From Enterocloster clostridioformis (GTDB lineage Bacteria > Bacillota > Clostridia > Lachnospirales > Lachnospiraceae): 64,000 bases of DNA. The stretch lies in NCBI RefSeq assembly GCF_020297485.1, contig NZ_JAIWZC010000001.1, positions 1,674,001 through 1,738,000 of the forward strand. The letters run 5' to 3'. This document shows, one piece after another, positions 43,490 through 52,029 of the stretch; positions within the stretch are counted from its first letter, which is position 1, and the number at the start of each line of letters is the position of its first letter. A program made the translations under genes and the position numbers. The notes beneath the pieces are model-generated. The model was not told where the DNA came from, did no database searches, and was given only the letters and a program-made list of their open reading frames with translations.

Positions 43490-44827
43490 TCATCCCGCTT
43501 TTTTAGCAGCAAGGGAGTCCAGCATAATCTTTGCTGCCGCCCGAAGGATATTGTTATCCCCCTTATAGCCGCCGTACACATAGAATTTCAGACTGGGTGG
43601 GCGTCGCTCTGCAACCTCCGTAAGTGTCTGACCCATGCAGACGCCAGTATCCACCACAACTTTTCCGGCCTCTTCAAAGGTCATCAATTTCATGATTTCC
43701 TCCACTGGCATGTCAGGTGTATAACGGGTTTCGTCTGCTTTTTCTGTCTGACAACTGGAAACAGGCAGAACCTGTTCTGTTCCGGAAGATTCTTTCCCGC
43801 TATCCGGTTTCGCATGATTTTCAAATGCTGTCACCTTCCCTGCAGGCTGATTTTGTCCTCCCAGCAGTGCCATCATATCCTGTATTGCCTTTTGGGTATC
43901 CTTTTCTGTTATGGTTTTCCCTGTAATCGGAAGTACATTTGAGGTTTTCTCCTCGGTGGAAGCCACTGTTTCCGATGTTACAGGAAGCATTTTCGGTTCA
44001 GACGCTTTTACAGGCAATTCTCCTGCGGTATGCACAGGCTGTTTTGCAGTCTTAAGCTGTACCGGCAGACTGCCATTCGCAGATGCATCCAATACCATGG
44101 CAGACTGAACCGGAAGTTTCTCCGATTCACCAGCCACTTTCTCTGGATCATGTTTCAACTGTTCCAGTGGAACTTCTGATTTCTTCTTCTGAACAGGCAG
44201 CTCCATTTCCGAAGGTTTCTCCGATACCGGTTTTATAACTTCTTCTTTCCTCTCTGTTCCATTCGTTACCGGAAGCGTTTTTTCTGCAGGTTCTACCAAA
44301 ACTGGCATATGTTTCTGTTTCTGGTTTTCACTATTCATAGCGGAAGAAACGGCTTCTCCGGTTTTGGAAATTCCATTTAATGGAATCCTGCTCCCATAGA
44401 GACTTCCTCCGGCCCCCATCGCTACATCTGCAAACTGGACACCATAACCCGCATCTGACAATGCCTCATTCATTGCGGCCTGCTGTGCTGCCTGAATATA
44501 CTGTCCTCCCGGAGCTTCCTCCTTTGTGCAGCTGGACGTAAAACTTCCGACAGGATTCTCATCACCACGCTCCAGATAGACCTGAGCTTCAAAAATTGCA
44601 AGCTGCTCTGTAATACGCAGAGCATTCAGTTTAATGCGTCCTTTCGGGTTTGCCAGCCGGAACCATAACTTTTTATAAGGAAGATCCAGCTGCAGTATGG
44701 TTTCCCCATTATCAGGGGAAATGACACGGCGGAGCAGTTTCAGCGGGTTAAATCCCGGCACCTTGTTCAGCTCTGCCACTGCGGGAATGCTCTCATACAT
44801 CGTTGGTGTGTGCTCATTCTTATTCAT
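43490..44827 (-). CDS. Putative annealing-type recombination protein with LPV repeat linker
   Basis: A 445-residue protein in three parts. Residues 1-155: a domain with QAAMNEALSDAGYG, similar in type to Rad52/Erf-like annealing proteins (ET.A.GRAL..AGFG). Residues 180-365: a disordered linker with about eight LPV or LPI units every 15-25 residues (LPVTNG, LPVQKK, LPVQSA, LPVQLK, LPVKAS, LPVTSE, LPITGK, LPVSSC). Residues 375-445: a small domain like the ExoX C-terminal/DUF3820 type (CMGQTLTEVAERRP). It lies in an operon with YqaJ exonuclease, which usually has an annealing partner. Confidence 0.5.
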   Translation of the reverse strand: MNKNEHTPTMYESIPAVAELNKVPGFNPLKLLRRVISPDNGETILQLDLPYKKLWFRLANPKGRIKLNALRITEQLAIFEAQVYLERGDENPVGSFTSSCTKEEAPGGQYIQAAQQAAMNEALSDAGYGVQFADVAMGAGGSLYGSRIPLNGISKTGEAVSSAMNSENQKQKHMPVLVEPAEKTLPVTNGTERKEEVIKPVSEKPSEMELPVQKKKSEVPLEQLKHDPEKVAGESEKLPVQSAMVLDASANGSLPVQLKTAKQPVHTAGELPVKASEPKMLPVTSETVASTEEKTSNVLPITGKTITEKDTQKAIQDMMALLGGQNQPAGKVTAFENHAKPDSGKESSGTEQVLPVSSCQTEKADETRYTPDMPVEEIMKLMTFEEAGKVVVDTGVCMGQTLTEVAERRPPSLKFYVYGGYKGDNNILRAAAKIMLDSLAAKKAG

Positions 44828-44847
44828 TTATAAAACCCCTTTCTTAA

Positions 44848-44886
44848 AATAAATAAAGGATACCTGGTGCTTTTTCTGCACTGTAT
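44848..44886 (-). terminator. Rho-independent terminator after recD2
   Basis: Minus strand GGGATACAGTGC pairs with GCACCAGGTATCC around AGAAAAA and is followed by TTTATTTATTT. Confidence 0.7.
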
Positions 44887-44893
44887 CCCATTT

Positions 44894-47170
44894 TTAACTT
44901 GCTGCTTTCCATTTTTCTTTCAGAAATTCCGGAACCCGAATCCCTTTGTTCCTCGCAAAAGCCTTATAATACAGACAGATGCGTTCCCCAAGAAGGGTAT
45001 TTCTCTTATTGATCTCATTCCGATGGATGGCCATATATAGCACATCCTTCTTCCCTGCCAGGATCACTGCTTTCCTGGCACGGGTAATTCCGGTGTACAG
45101 TAGATTCCGGTAAAGCATGATATAATGCGCCTTCAATAAAGGCATTAAAACAACATCATACTCAGAACCCATGGCTTTATGGATGGTAGTCGCATAGGCA
45201 AGATCCAGATTTGCCAGGTCATCCATTTTGTATTCCAGCTCGCGGTTTTTTCCAAAGTCCATGCCAATCCGTTTTCCATCCGGCGTATCATGGATATAGC
45301 GGATAAATCCCAGATCTCCATTAGAAACCTTCTCCGTATTCTTTGTCTGCATGATACGGTCGCCAACACGGAACTTCTTTGTTCCTGTCTGAACTTCATC
45401 CTCCATAGACTGAAATGGATTTACAATCTCCCGGATCACCGCATTAAGCTGGTCTGAAGATGCTTCCCCGTCTGTACGGAAAGGTGAGAGAATCTGGACA
45501 TGTTCAATCCCGTTTTTCTCTATCTCTTGGCAGTACCTTTCGATAATGGCCTCTGCCGCCTCTGCCTGATTGCTGCAGGGAATTAACTGAAAATCATTTC
45601 CGTAATAAAGCTTCGTATTTCCATCATGGATAAATTTGGCATTATGAGCAATCAGGCTGTCCTTCGCCTGACGGAATATCAGATCCAGTACCGTAACCGG
45701 AATAAGTCCGCAGGTAATCAGTTCTTTGAATACATTCCCTGCACCTACACTGGGCAGCTGATCCGGATCGCCGACCAAAACGGCTTTTGCCCCATTTTTC
45801 AGTGCTGTAAAAAATTTGCTGGCCAGCCACATATCCACCATGGAAAACTCATCCACAATAACCAGGTCTGCATCCAGCATCTGTTTTTCGTCTTTACGGC
45901 CTCCTTCGTCCTCTTCGCTTACCAGTCTCAGGCCACTGTGAAGCGTACAGGCATCTTCAAATCCGGTGCTTTCCGCCATTCGACGGCTTGCACGCCCGGT
46001 AGGTGCCATAAGAGCAATTTTTTTATCAGGATATATCCTGCGGTAAACTTCAAGGATAATCTTCAACACCGTTGTCTTTCCTGTACCAGGCGATCCGGTG
46101 ATGATAGAAAGATTATACTGAAATGCTGTTTGTACAGCCAGTTCCTGTTTTTCGGATGTGCATAACCCCTGTTCTGCCTTTACAGTTTCTATTACTGGTG
46201 AAACATCCACCATGGATGATCCGTTTTCTACCAGAAGTTTTGCAATCCTGCAGGCTGCCTCATCCTCCTGTGCAAATACGGCAGGATGATAAATCTGGTC
46301 TCTCATGGAAACAACAGCTCCTCCCAGTATCATTCCCTCCAGTGCTTTTTCTACTTCCTCCAGACGCACACGCATTTCCGGAAGAGGGATCCTCTCATTC
46401 AAAAGTTTCATCGTTTCTTTATATAGTTCCGTTTTTTCCAGATACAGATGTTTCTGCTTGCCTTTCGCATCGTCCAGCGCACAGTGAAGAGCTGCTTTGA
46501 TCCGCATGGGATCATGAGGACGGTTATCTGTCTTCCGGATGATCGTGTCCACACGCCGAAACCCAAAACCAGGTATTCTGCACAATTCAAACGGGCTCTT
46601 TTTCAAAACCTCGATACAAGATGGCCCAAGATGCTGATAAATCTTGAGGGCTGTTTTCGGGGTCAGCTTAAAAGGTGCCAGAAGAGACATAATATCCCGG
46701 AGCATCCTGCTCTCAGCAAAGGATGCCTTAATATCCTCCAGCTTGTTATCTGTAATTCCCCTTATCTCCAGAAGACGTTCCGGCTGTTTTTCCAGAATAT
46801 CCAGTGTGTTTACACCAAATTTTGCCACAATCTCTGCGGCTGTTTTTTCACCGATTCCTTTAATCAGGCCGGAGCCGAGATAGCTTAGAACACCTTCCTT
46901 TGTCTTTGGTACGATTTCATGCCACTGCTCCACCTGGAGCTGCATGCCGTACTTTCCGTCTACCCATTCCCCTTCCAGTTCCACTTCCACCGCATCGGTA
47001 AACGGCAGTTCATAGCCAACAGCAGTAAAACGGATCATATGATCTTTATAACGTCTCTTATCCCGCGCTTGTTCCGGGATGGAGGTATCTGAGGTCTTAA
47101 CGACAATGATACAGAATTTGTTCGACGGATTGTGAAAGATCTTACTGTCATAAGTTCCAATATAACTCAT
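44894..47170 (-). CDS. recD2: RecD2-like helicase
   Basis: A 758-residue superfamily 1B helicase. The N-terminal part has helix-hairpin-helix repeats (GSGLIKGIGEKTAAEIV, IPGFGFRRVD). Walker A is TGSPGTGKTT near residue 360, motif II is VIVDEFSMVD near 440, and the C-terminal UvrD-like part has YATTIHKAMGSEYDVV near 670. It moves 5' to 3' on single-stranded DNA. It starts 4 bases after the 55-residue membrane gene and follows the YqaJ exonuclease gene. Confidence 0.9.
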   Translation of the reverse strand: MSYIGTYDSKIFHNPSNKFCIIVVKTSDTSIPEQARDKRRYKDHMIRFTAVGYELPFTDAVEVELEGEWVDGKYGMQLQVEQWHEIVPKTKEGVLSYLGSGLIKGIGEKTAAEIVAKFGVNTLDILEKQPERLLEIRGITDNKLEDIKASFAESRMLRDIMSLLAPFKLTPKTALKIYQHLGPSCIEVLKKSPFELCRIPGFGFRRVDTIIRKTDNRPHDPMRIKAALHCALDDAKGKQKHLYLEKTELYKETMKLLNERIPLPEMRVRLEEVEKALEGMILGGAVVSMRDQIYHPAVFAQEDEAACRIAKLLVENGSSMVDVSPVIETVKAEQGLCTSEKQELAVQTAFQYNLSIITGSPGTGKTTVLKIILEVYRRIYPDKKIALMAPTGRASRRMAESTGFEDACTLHSGLRLVSEEDEGGRKDEKQMLDADLVIVDEFSMVDMWLASKFFTALKNGAKAVLVGDPDQLPSVGAGNVFKELITCGLIPVTVLDLIFRQAKDSLIAHNAKFIHDGNTKLYYGNDFQLIPCSNQAEAAEAIIERYCQEIEKNGIEHVQILSPFRTDGEASSDQLNAVIREIVNPFQSMEDEVQTGTKKFRVGDRIMQTKNTEKVSNGDLGFIRYIHDTPDGKRIGMDFGKNRELEYKMDDLANLDLAYATTIHKAMGSEYDVVLMPLLKAHYIMLYRNLLYTGITRARKAVILAGKKDVLYMAIHRNEINKRNTLLGERICLYYKAFARNKGIRVPEFLKEKWKAAS

Positions 47171-47174
47171 TCCA

Positions 47175-47342
47175 TCACCTCCATAAAATCCACAGAATCA
47201 GGCCACTGATAGCTGCTGCCAGGGCAGCACTGATCAAAGGATATACTATGATATAGCATCCAAGCCTGACCAACTGGAAAAATCTCCAGATAAAGATCAC
47301 AAGGGCAGGTATCCCTATGACCCACATAAACTTTCTTTTCAT
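47175..47342 (-). CDS. Small membrane protein, 55 aa
   Basis: The frame starts MKRKFMWVIGIPALVIF and contains two hydrophobic helices (about residues 6-20 and 27-50), ending LILWILWR. It has AAAGGA upstream and a stop 4 bases before recD2, which suggests coupling. A longer frame in another register (47167-47376) looks like a shadow: it is rich in Cys and His and has no site. Unknown function. Confidence 0.6.
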   Translation of the reverse strand: MKRKFMWVIGIPALVIFIWRFFQLVRLGCYIIVYPLISAALAAAISGLILWILWR

Positions 47343-47365
47343 TCTTGTTTTGTCCTTTCTTAATT

Positions 47366-48430
47366 TCAGGCTGCATCTGCAGAACTGACTTTTACATGAA
47401 ATTTACGAAATTCCAATACCGTTACAAATTTCTCATAAATGTCTGGATACTGCAGCTTCAGCCGTGCAAGATTGTCTTTATCAACGATATTTTTCCGTAC
47501 AGGGTTGTAAGTCACCGTATAGTGCTTTCCGCCTCTATTACAGATAGCCGTACAGCTGGTTCCCATCTCTGCCGCCAGAATAGCTTTCAGCCTCTGGATA
47601 TCCTCTTCCAGTTTCTTTGAATATTTTTCTGACTTCTTCTTTTCCTCCTGAAGCTGCATATAGCGCATCAGCGTGGATGCCATGATTCCATTTAGTTCAA
47701 CAGCCGGGGCATCCTTGTCTGCCCGACCGACATACTGTCTGGAGCTGGAAAGAATCACATCTCCGCCTTCCAGATAAGGCGGCGGAACATTCTTCTGTAC
47801 ATACTCCGTCCAGAATTCCTGTTCCAGAAATATCATTTCTTCCTCGTATGCCGCATCCCTGCGGATCTCACGTATGATGACCTCATCCTCCGTATTTCCA
47901 TACAGACAGCAAAAGAAAACGCTGTCAATGTCCATGACAGCCATATAATGTCTTCCCTGCGCCTCATAATAGCAGGGAACAATCTCCATACCGTCCATCC
48001 ACCAATGCTCTCTGGCATTATAATTCGTAGTCTTGATCTCCAGGATTGCTTTCCTTCCATTCGGCATAGTGATAAAATAATCCACATCTGCCAGCATGAA
48101 CGGAAAAAGAGGGTGTTGAAACATCTTCTTCACCTGATAAATTTTCAGCCCGGTCTTTCGCTCAAATATCTTTGCCACAAGGTCTTCCAGCAGATGGCCC
48201 ATTTCCATAGCAACCCAGTTTCCTTCATTTTCCTCTACTGCTGCAATATTCAGCTTATCGTAATAGATATCCCGTGCAGTACGAAAAGGTGAGATTCCTA
48301 TAATACATGCCACATCACTGCCGCCAATTCCTTTGCGCCTCCAGTCTAACCATTCCTTACGGGTAAGGTTTTCTGTATCTACCAGTACCAGTGGATCATT
48401 CCTGTCCTTTTCAAATAGCATACCAAACAT
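47366..48430 (-). CDS. YqaJ-family viral recombinase (lambda exonuclease fold)
   Basis: A 354-residue protein. GIGGSDVACIIGISPFRTA near residue 35, the MGHLLEDLVAKIFE helix, and LADVDYFI followed by AILEIKTTN (the D and ExK catalytic pattern) identify a PD-(D/E)XK exonuclease of the YqaJ type. Coiled coil at about 265-290. Such enzymes resect DNA for an annealing protein. The start MFGMLF at 48430 follows a purine-rich AAAAGGGGGGCG site; the frame reaching back to 48628 overlaps the small gene at 48433. Confidence 0.85.
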   Translation of the reverse strand: MFGMLFEKDRNDPLVLVDTENLTRKEWLDWRRKGIGGSDVACIIGISPFRTARDIYYDKLNIAAVEENEGNWVAMEMGHLLEDLVAKIFERKTGLKIYQVKKMFQHPLFPFMLADVDYFITMPNGRKAILEIKTTNYNAREHWWMDGMEIVPCYYEAQGRHYMAVMDIDSVFFCCLYGNTEDEVIIREIRRDAAYEEEMIFLEQEFWTEYVQKNVPPPYLEGGDVILSSSRQYVGRADKDAPAVELNGIMASTLMRYMQLQEEKKKSEKYSKKLEEDIQRLKAILAAEMGTSCTAICNRGGKHYTVTYNPVRKNIVDKDNLARLKLQYPDIYEKFVTVLEFRKFHVKVSSADAA

Positions 48431-48432
48431 AT

Positions 48433-48597
48433 TTACGCCCCCCTTTTTGCCCTGCGGGAAAAGTTTACAGTCCTGATCGTGGTACTGCACTTTTTCCAAT
48501 ACTCTGCATTGGCCTTCTGAATACACGCTCCTCTGTCCGGATATCCCGTGGACTGTTTCTGCCAGCTCCTGCCAGCATTTCTGTTTTTCATGATCAT
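48433..48597 (-). CDS. Possible small basic protein, 54 aa
   Basis: The frame starts MIMKNRNAGRSWQKQ and ends RRAKRGA, directly before the yqaJ start. AAGGAAGG lies 8-9 bases upstream of its ATG. It is out of register with the extended yqaJ frame. It is the first gene after leader copy 2 if real; it could also act as a leader peptide. Confidence 0.4.
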   Translation of the reverse strand: MIMKNRNAGRSWQKQSTGYPDRGACIQKANAEYWKKCSTTIRTVNFSRRAKRGA

Positions 48598-48662
48598 TCT
48601 TTTTACCTTCCTTTCTTTGTAAAATCATTTATCCTCAAAGCCGTCACCGGCATTTGGGCAAC

Positions 48663-48730
48663 AAAAAGCGGGAATGACTGTCTGCCAAATCTCTGGCGTC
48701 CACGGATATCCATGAACCGAAGCCATTCCC
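48663..48730 (-). ncRNA. Branched hairpin with T run in the leader of the yqaJ operon
   Basis: Minus strand: GGGAATG pairs with CATTCCC, closing a loop that holds CATGGATATCCGTG and GCCA..TGGC stems, so three arms are possible. GCTTTTTG follows. It lies between leader copy 2 and the first gene, and may be a second terminator or a protein-binding RNA. Confidence 0.45.
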
Positions 48731-48738
48731 ACTCTGAA

Positions 48739-48754
48739 AGGGAACATGTTCCCT
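48739..48754. promoter_or_regulatory. Perfect 16-base palindrome
   Basis: AGGGAACATGTTCCCT lies between the two terminator-like hairpins of the yqaJ leader. It may be a protein-binding site or a short RNA stem. Confidence 0.5.
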
Positions 48755-48760
48755 CAACAT

Positions 48761-48911
48761 AAAAAAGCCAGTAAACCACTGCCCGGAGGGCATAATGGTA
48801 CTACTGGCACAAAATACAAACTTAACAGCGTGTGCAATGCAGAAGATACTCCGCATACAGCCTGAATGGACTGTATTTCCCATTTGGGTACGCACAAAAA
48901 TCAATTACAAG
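48761..48911 (-). ncRNA. Structured leader RNA, copy 2 (upstream of the yqaJ operon)
   Basis: In transcript order: block A (48911-48889), hairpin CCCA/TGGG (48888-48879), hairpin ATACAG/CTGTAT (48876-48855), hairpin GCGGA/TCTGC (48854-48839), block B (48840-48812), terminator hairpin GCCAGTA..TGCCC..GGGCA..TACTGGC (48808-48767) and six T. Order, spacing and both blocks match copy 1 at 9690-9843, while hairpin sequences differ with pairing kept. This favours a functional RNA over a chance repeat. Confidence 0.7.
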
Positions 48912-48914
48912 GGC

Positions 48915-48964
48915 AGTTTAACACAATATATTGATTTAGTCAAGTTATAAATACTATATATAGT
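48915..48964 (-). promoter_or_regulatory. Promoter of the yqaJ operon with ACTATATATAGT operator
   Basis: Minus strand: TTGACT (48938-48943), 17-base spacer, TAAACT (48915-48920). The palindrome ACTATATATAGT (48953-48964) lies upstream, and AATATATTGTGTT fills the spacer. It aligns base by base with the ssb promoter at 9637-9686. Confidence 0.8.
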
Positions 48965-48969
48965 GTTTT

Positions 48970-49433
48970 TGAATCGTTTCATACATAATAAATATGCAAA
49001 AAATATTCTATATTTTATTGTATATCAAAAATAACTCCACCAAAATAATGTAAAAAGCTTTTTAGTACTATAAACGCCGTGTTTGCAAGCTTTAAGGTCG
49101 TTCTGTATCCGCATCTGTCAAAAAAGAACACACTGTTTAAAACCAAAGTATTATTCCTTGTAATTTCTCTATTCACTATTTATATTTTTAGGTCCTTATT
49201 AACAAAATATTCTGCAACTACTTACATCACCTCACACTTTCTTCTCGAATAATCTGGATGCTTTTACACCGTCTGTCCGGTTAGCGGAAACCGCTTGCCA
49301 GATTGCATTTTCCTGCTTGACAAATACCATTGATACAAGCATATATCGCGTAAGCAGAATTAAGCTGGTTTCCAGCATCCGGAATTGCGATTTCCTCTGG
49401 TAAAAATATTCACTTCTCTACCAAAACTAATTC
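48970..49433. other. AT-rich gap with a possible gene remnant
   Basis: No intact gene is seen. On the minus strand at about 49230-49405 two short frames, LPEEIAIPDAGNQLNSAYA... and MVFVKQENAIWQAVSANRTD..., overlap in different registers, as if one gene end had suffered a frameshift. I cannot name it. The rest is low-complexity AT-rich DNA between the yqaJ promoter and the defence genes. Confidence 0.35.
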
Positions 49434-51875
49434 TTAACTAATTTTACTAATTTCCAATACACGATAAAATTCTGCTCTCCAATCTCGTATAGAAGAATTT
49501 CTCTTAAAATTTTCTTCCTGAATAAAAATACACCTTAAATATTTTCCCTTAAATATTTCTCTAATCTTCTTCCTATTCTCACTGCTAAATTCTGAATAAT
49601 CTTTTAAAACAAATGCGATTTCTGTAACAGTATTATTTTTACCTTGTCCATACAAATATCCTTTTATCTTTTCGACTTCATCAATATCCTCTAGTACACA
49701 AACAAGCATCTGTTTTCCCAAACGCTGTTGACGTACTTCATATTTTTCCCAATTTGGCTCAACCCAAAAACAATTCTTCAACTCACGTAAATTAGCCTTT
49801 ACTACAAAGCCTTTCGCACTGGTAAATATATTTCTTACCCCCTCCAGAGATTTTTCCTCTTGTTGGATTTGATATGTTGTTTTTTCTAATTTAAGTAACA
49901 TACCCCATAATTCTATTAAAGCTTCTTTTGTATTTTTCATAGATATTTTTTGTGAATTAACAATATTTTTATACAATACGTTAATAACTCTTTTCAAATC
50001 CGTAAAATCTATTTCATGACTTTCAAAATCCTTTTTCATTTGAATAATTTGATATTTCTGCATTGGCAAAGTAAATTTTCCATCTTGAATCTTATTTGAT
50101 ATATTATTAATTGCTTTAGCCAAAATATTTATTGGCGAAATCTCTGTACATCCAATATAGTCGTCATATTGTGCCAAAAGAGCTGCACAAGTATGATACG
50201 CAGCTTCCATTTGCGTAATCTTAGTTTGATTTTTTTCATCTCTTAAATCATTTATGTGCCGTACTCCTTGCTCTTTATGGTATGCTATTATCTCCTCTCT
50301 ATTTCCATTAATCAACCAAGGATGCGGTTTTTGAGTTATATATTCTTTAACAAGTTCCAATAATGCCTCTTCTCGTATTTCAAAAATACCCATATTCTTT
50401 AAAAATTCCAACACATTTTCCGCCATTCGGCTTAATTCATTTCTAAAAATTTTTTCATAAAAAATACTATTGTTGGTTACAGAATCAATTGCATTTTTCA
50501 AAAGTGTATTTTTAATGTAGAAATAATTTAATTTCTCTTGTCGCTTATACTTATCAATAACCATTATTTCTTTATTTCTACTATATTTTCTAGCATATCT
50601 ACTTGCCCAACAACTTATTTCATATTCACTTTCTGTTAATGATGCCGGATAATGTATAATTGTTTCATAGACGGTATCTCTCAATTCTTCACTTGATAAT
50701 ATACTATTTATACTACGAAACTCACTGGATGTTATCTTTTCTATTACCTCATATGTTATTTCTAAAGCTTTAGTATAGCTTACACCTATCTCTACTAAAG
50801 AGTGAATAATTTTCCATGAGTTAAAATCTTCATTTCCGTCATGTCTACTTGAATAAATCTTTTTACTTCCATATTTATTTAAATATTTTAAATTGAACTC
50901 ATCTATTGTTGTCTTACATTTTAATATATCCGATTTTCTCTTTTCCACTATTTGATTTTTAAATCGGCTCAATTCATATGTATATTTTCCTTCCGGAAAT
51001 TTTCGAAGAAGTTGATTATCTAATATCCATTTTTCCGTTTTTGTAGCATATGTATATAAGGACATTTCTATTTGAATTTTAACTTCAGAATATTCACAAA
51101 TATAAAAACTTGGTATAGCATAATCATCTACAACAATGGCACCAGCTGTAAACTGTTTAATATCACGTTGCAAATCATCATAGGAATTTACTGCTGCACG
51201 ATGCGTATGCCCACAACATATAAGATCAACATTATTGTCTTCTATCCAGTGTTCAAATCTTCTAGCATCCGATAGTTCCAAACATTCTATCCCATGATGC
51301 ATAATTAAAATATTTATCCTATTATCATTTTTAATTTTTTTACCTATTTCGAATATCTTATCATTAAATACTTTAAGTTTTTGATGATCTTCATTATCTT
51401 TAGAAATCAATGTAGAATCTATTGATATAATTCTGTATAATTCTTTATTCGGCGCAAAAACTTTATATGCCTCATATTCGTAAGAGGTAACACCTTTATG
51501 GATAAGCTGAAATCTATCATGTCCATATCCACATAACATTTGGAAATTATCTGAAAAATCCTTTTTGGCACTACGTACATCACTAATCAATTCATTTCTA
51601 TCATTATCTTCCCTATTAACATCATGATTACCTGGGCATATATAAACCTTCCTGCACGAGCATCTACACACATTGGCAATATCTTTAATATAAGCAATCA
51701 CATCCTTTTGGCTCCAAGAGCCTTTACCAAATTTGAATAAGCAATCGCCTGTTATTAAAATGAAGTCTATTTGTAAATCTAATTCACGCAATTTCACCAA
51801 GAGTTGTTCACGTACATTTTTTGCATCATAGCCTTTCATATTAAAATGAATATCTGATATATGTAACCACCTCAT
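49434..51875 (-). CDS. Large calcineurin-like metallophosphoesterase, 813 aa
   Basis: Residues 1-260 form a metallophosphoesterase with all motifs: LHISDIHF, ILITGDCLFK, CPGNHDVNRE, LIMHHGIE, ICCGHTHRA. The remaining 550 residues are helical and not recognised; the last 80 may be a small alpha/beta domain (MLVCVLEDIDEVEKIKGYLYG). The start MRWLHI at 51875 is chosen because the family begins there; an ATG at 51932 would add 19 residues. It sits in a defence island and may cut nucleic acids or nucleotides, with the C-terminus as sensor. Function unproven. Confidence 0.7.
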   Translation of the reverse strand: MRWLHISDIHFNMKGYDAKNVREQLLVKLRELDLQIDFILITGDCLFKFGKGSWSQKDVIAYIKDIANVCRCSCRKVYICPGNHDVNREDNDRNELISDVRSAKKDFSDNFQMLCGYGHDRFQLIHKGVTSYEYEAYKVFAPNKELYRIISIDSTLISKDNEDHQKLKVFNDKIFEIGKKIKNDNRINILIMHHGIECLELSDARRFEHWIEDNNVDLICCGHTHRAAVNSYDDLQRDIKQFTAGAIVVDDYAIPSFYICEYSEVKIQIEMSLYTYATKTEKWILDNQLLRKFPEGKYTYELSRFKNQIVEKRKSDILKCKTTIDEFNLKYLNKYGSKKIYSSRHDGNEDFNSWKIIHSLVEIGVSYTKALEITYEVIEKITSSEFRSINSILSSEELRDTVYETIIHYPASLTESEYEISCWASRYARKYSRNKEIMVIDKYKRQEKLNYFYIKNTLLKNAIDSVTNNSIFYEKIFRNELSRMAENVLEFLKNMGIFEIREEALLELVKEYITQKPHPWLINGNREEIIAYHKEQGVRHINDLRDEKNQTKITQMEAAYHTCAALLAQYDDYIGCTEISPINILAKAINNISNKIQDGKFTLPMQKYQIIQMKKDFESHEIDFTDLKRVINVLYKNIVNSQKISMKNTKEALIELWGMLLKLEKTTYQIQQEEKSLEGVRNIFTSAKGFVVKANLRELKNCFWVEPNWEKYEVRQQRLGKQMLVCVLEDIDEVEKIKGYLYGQGKNNTVTEIAFVLKDYSEFSSENRKKIREIFKGKYLRCIFIQEENFKRNSSIRDWRAEFYRVLEISKIS

Positions 51876-52029
51876 AATTCTTTCGTACCCCTTTCGCACT
51901 ATTTTTTCGTGTGATGCAACTCTATTGTTCATATCAAATTTTCATTAGCATAAAATATGATATTTACATATATTGTACTATATAAATAATTCCTTTTCCA
52001 TTCAAATAAGCAATCCATTTAATTATTGA

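Noticed and set aside
48644..48904. Minus-strand frame of 86 codons, similar to one at 52481
   Set aside because: It reads through the conserved leader RNA; the similarity to the other frame comes from the repeated leader and not from a conserved protein.
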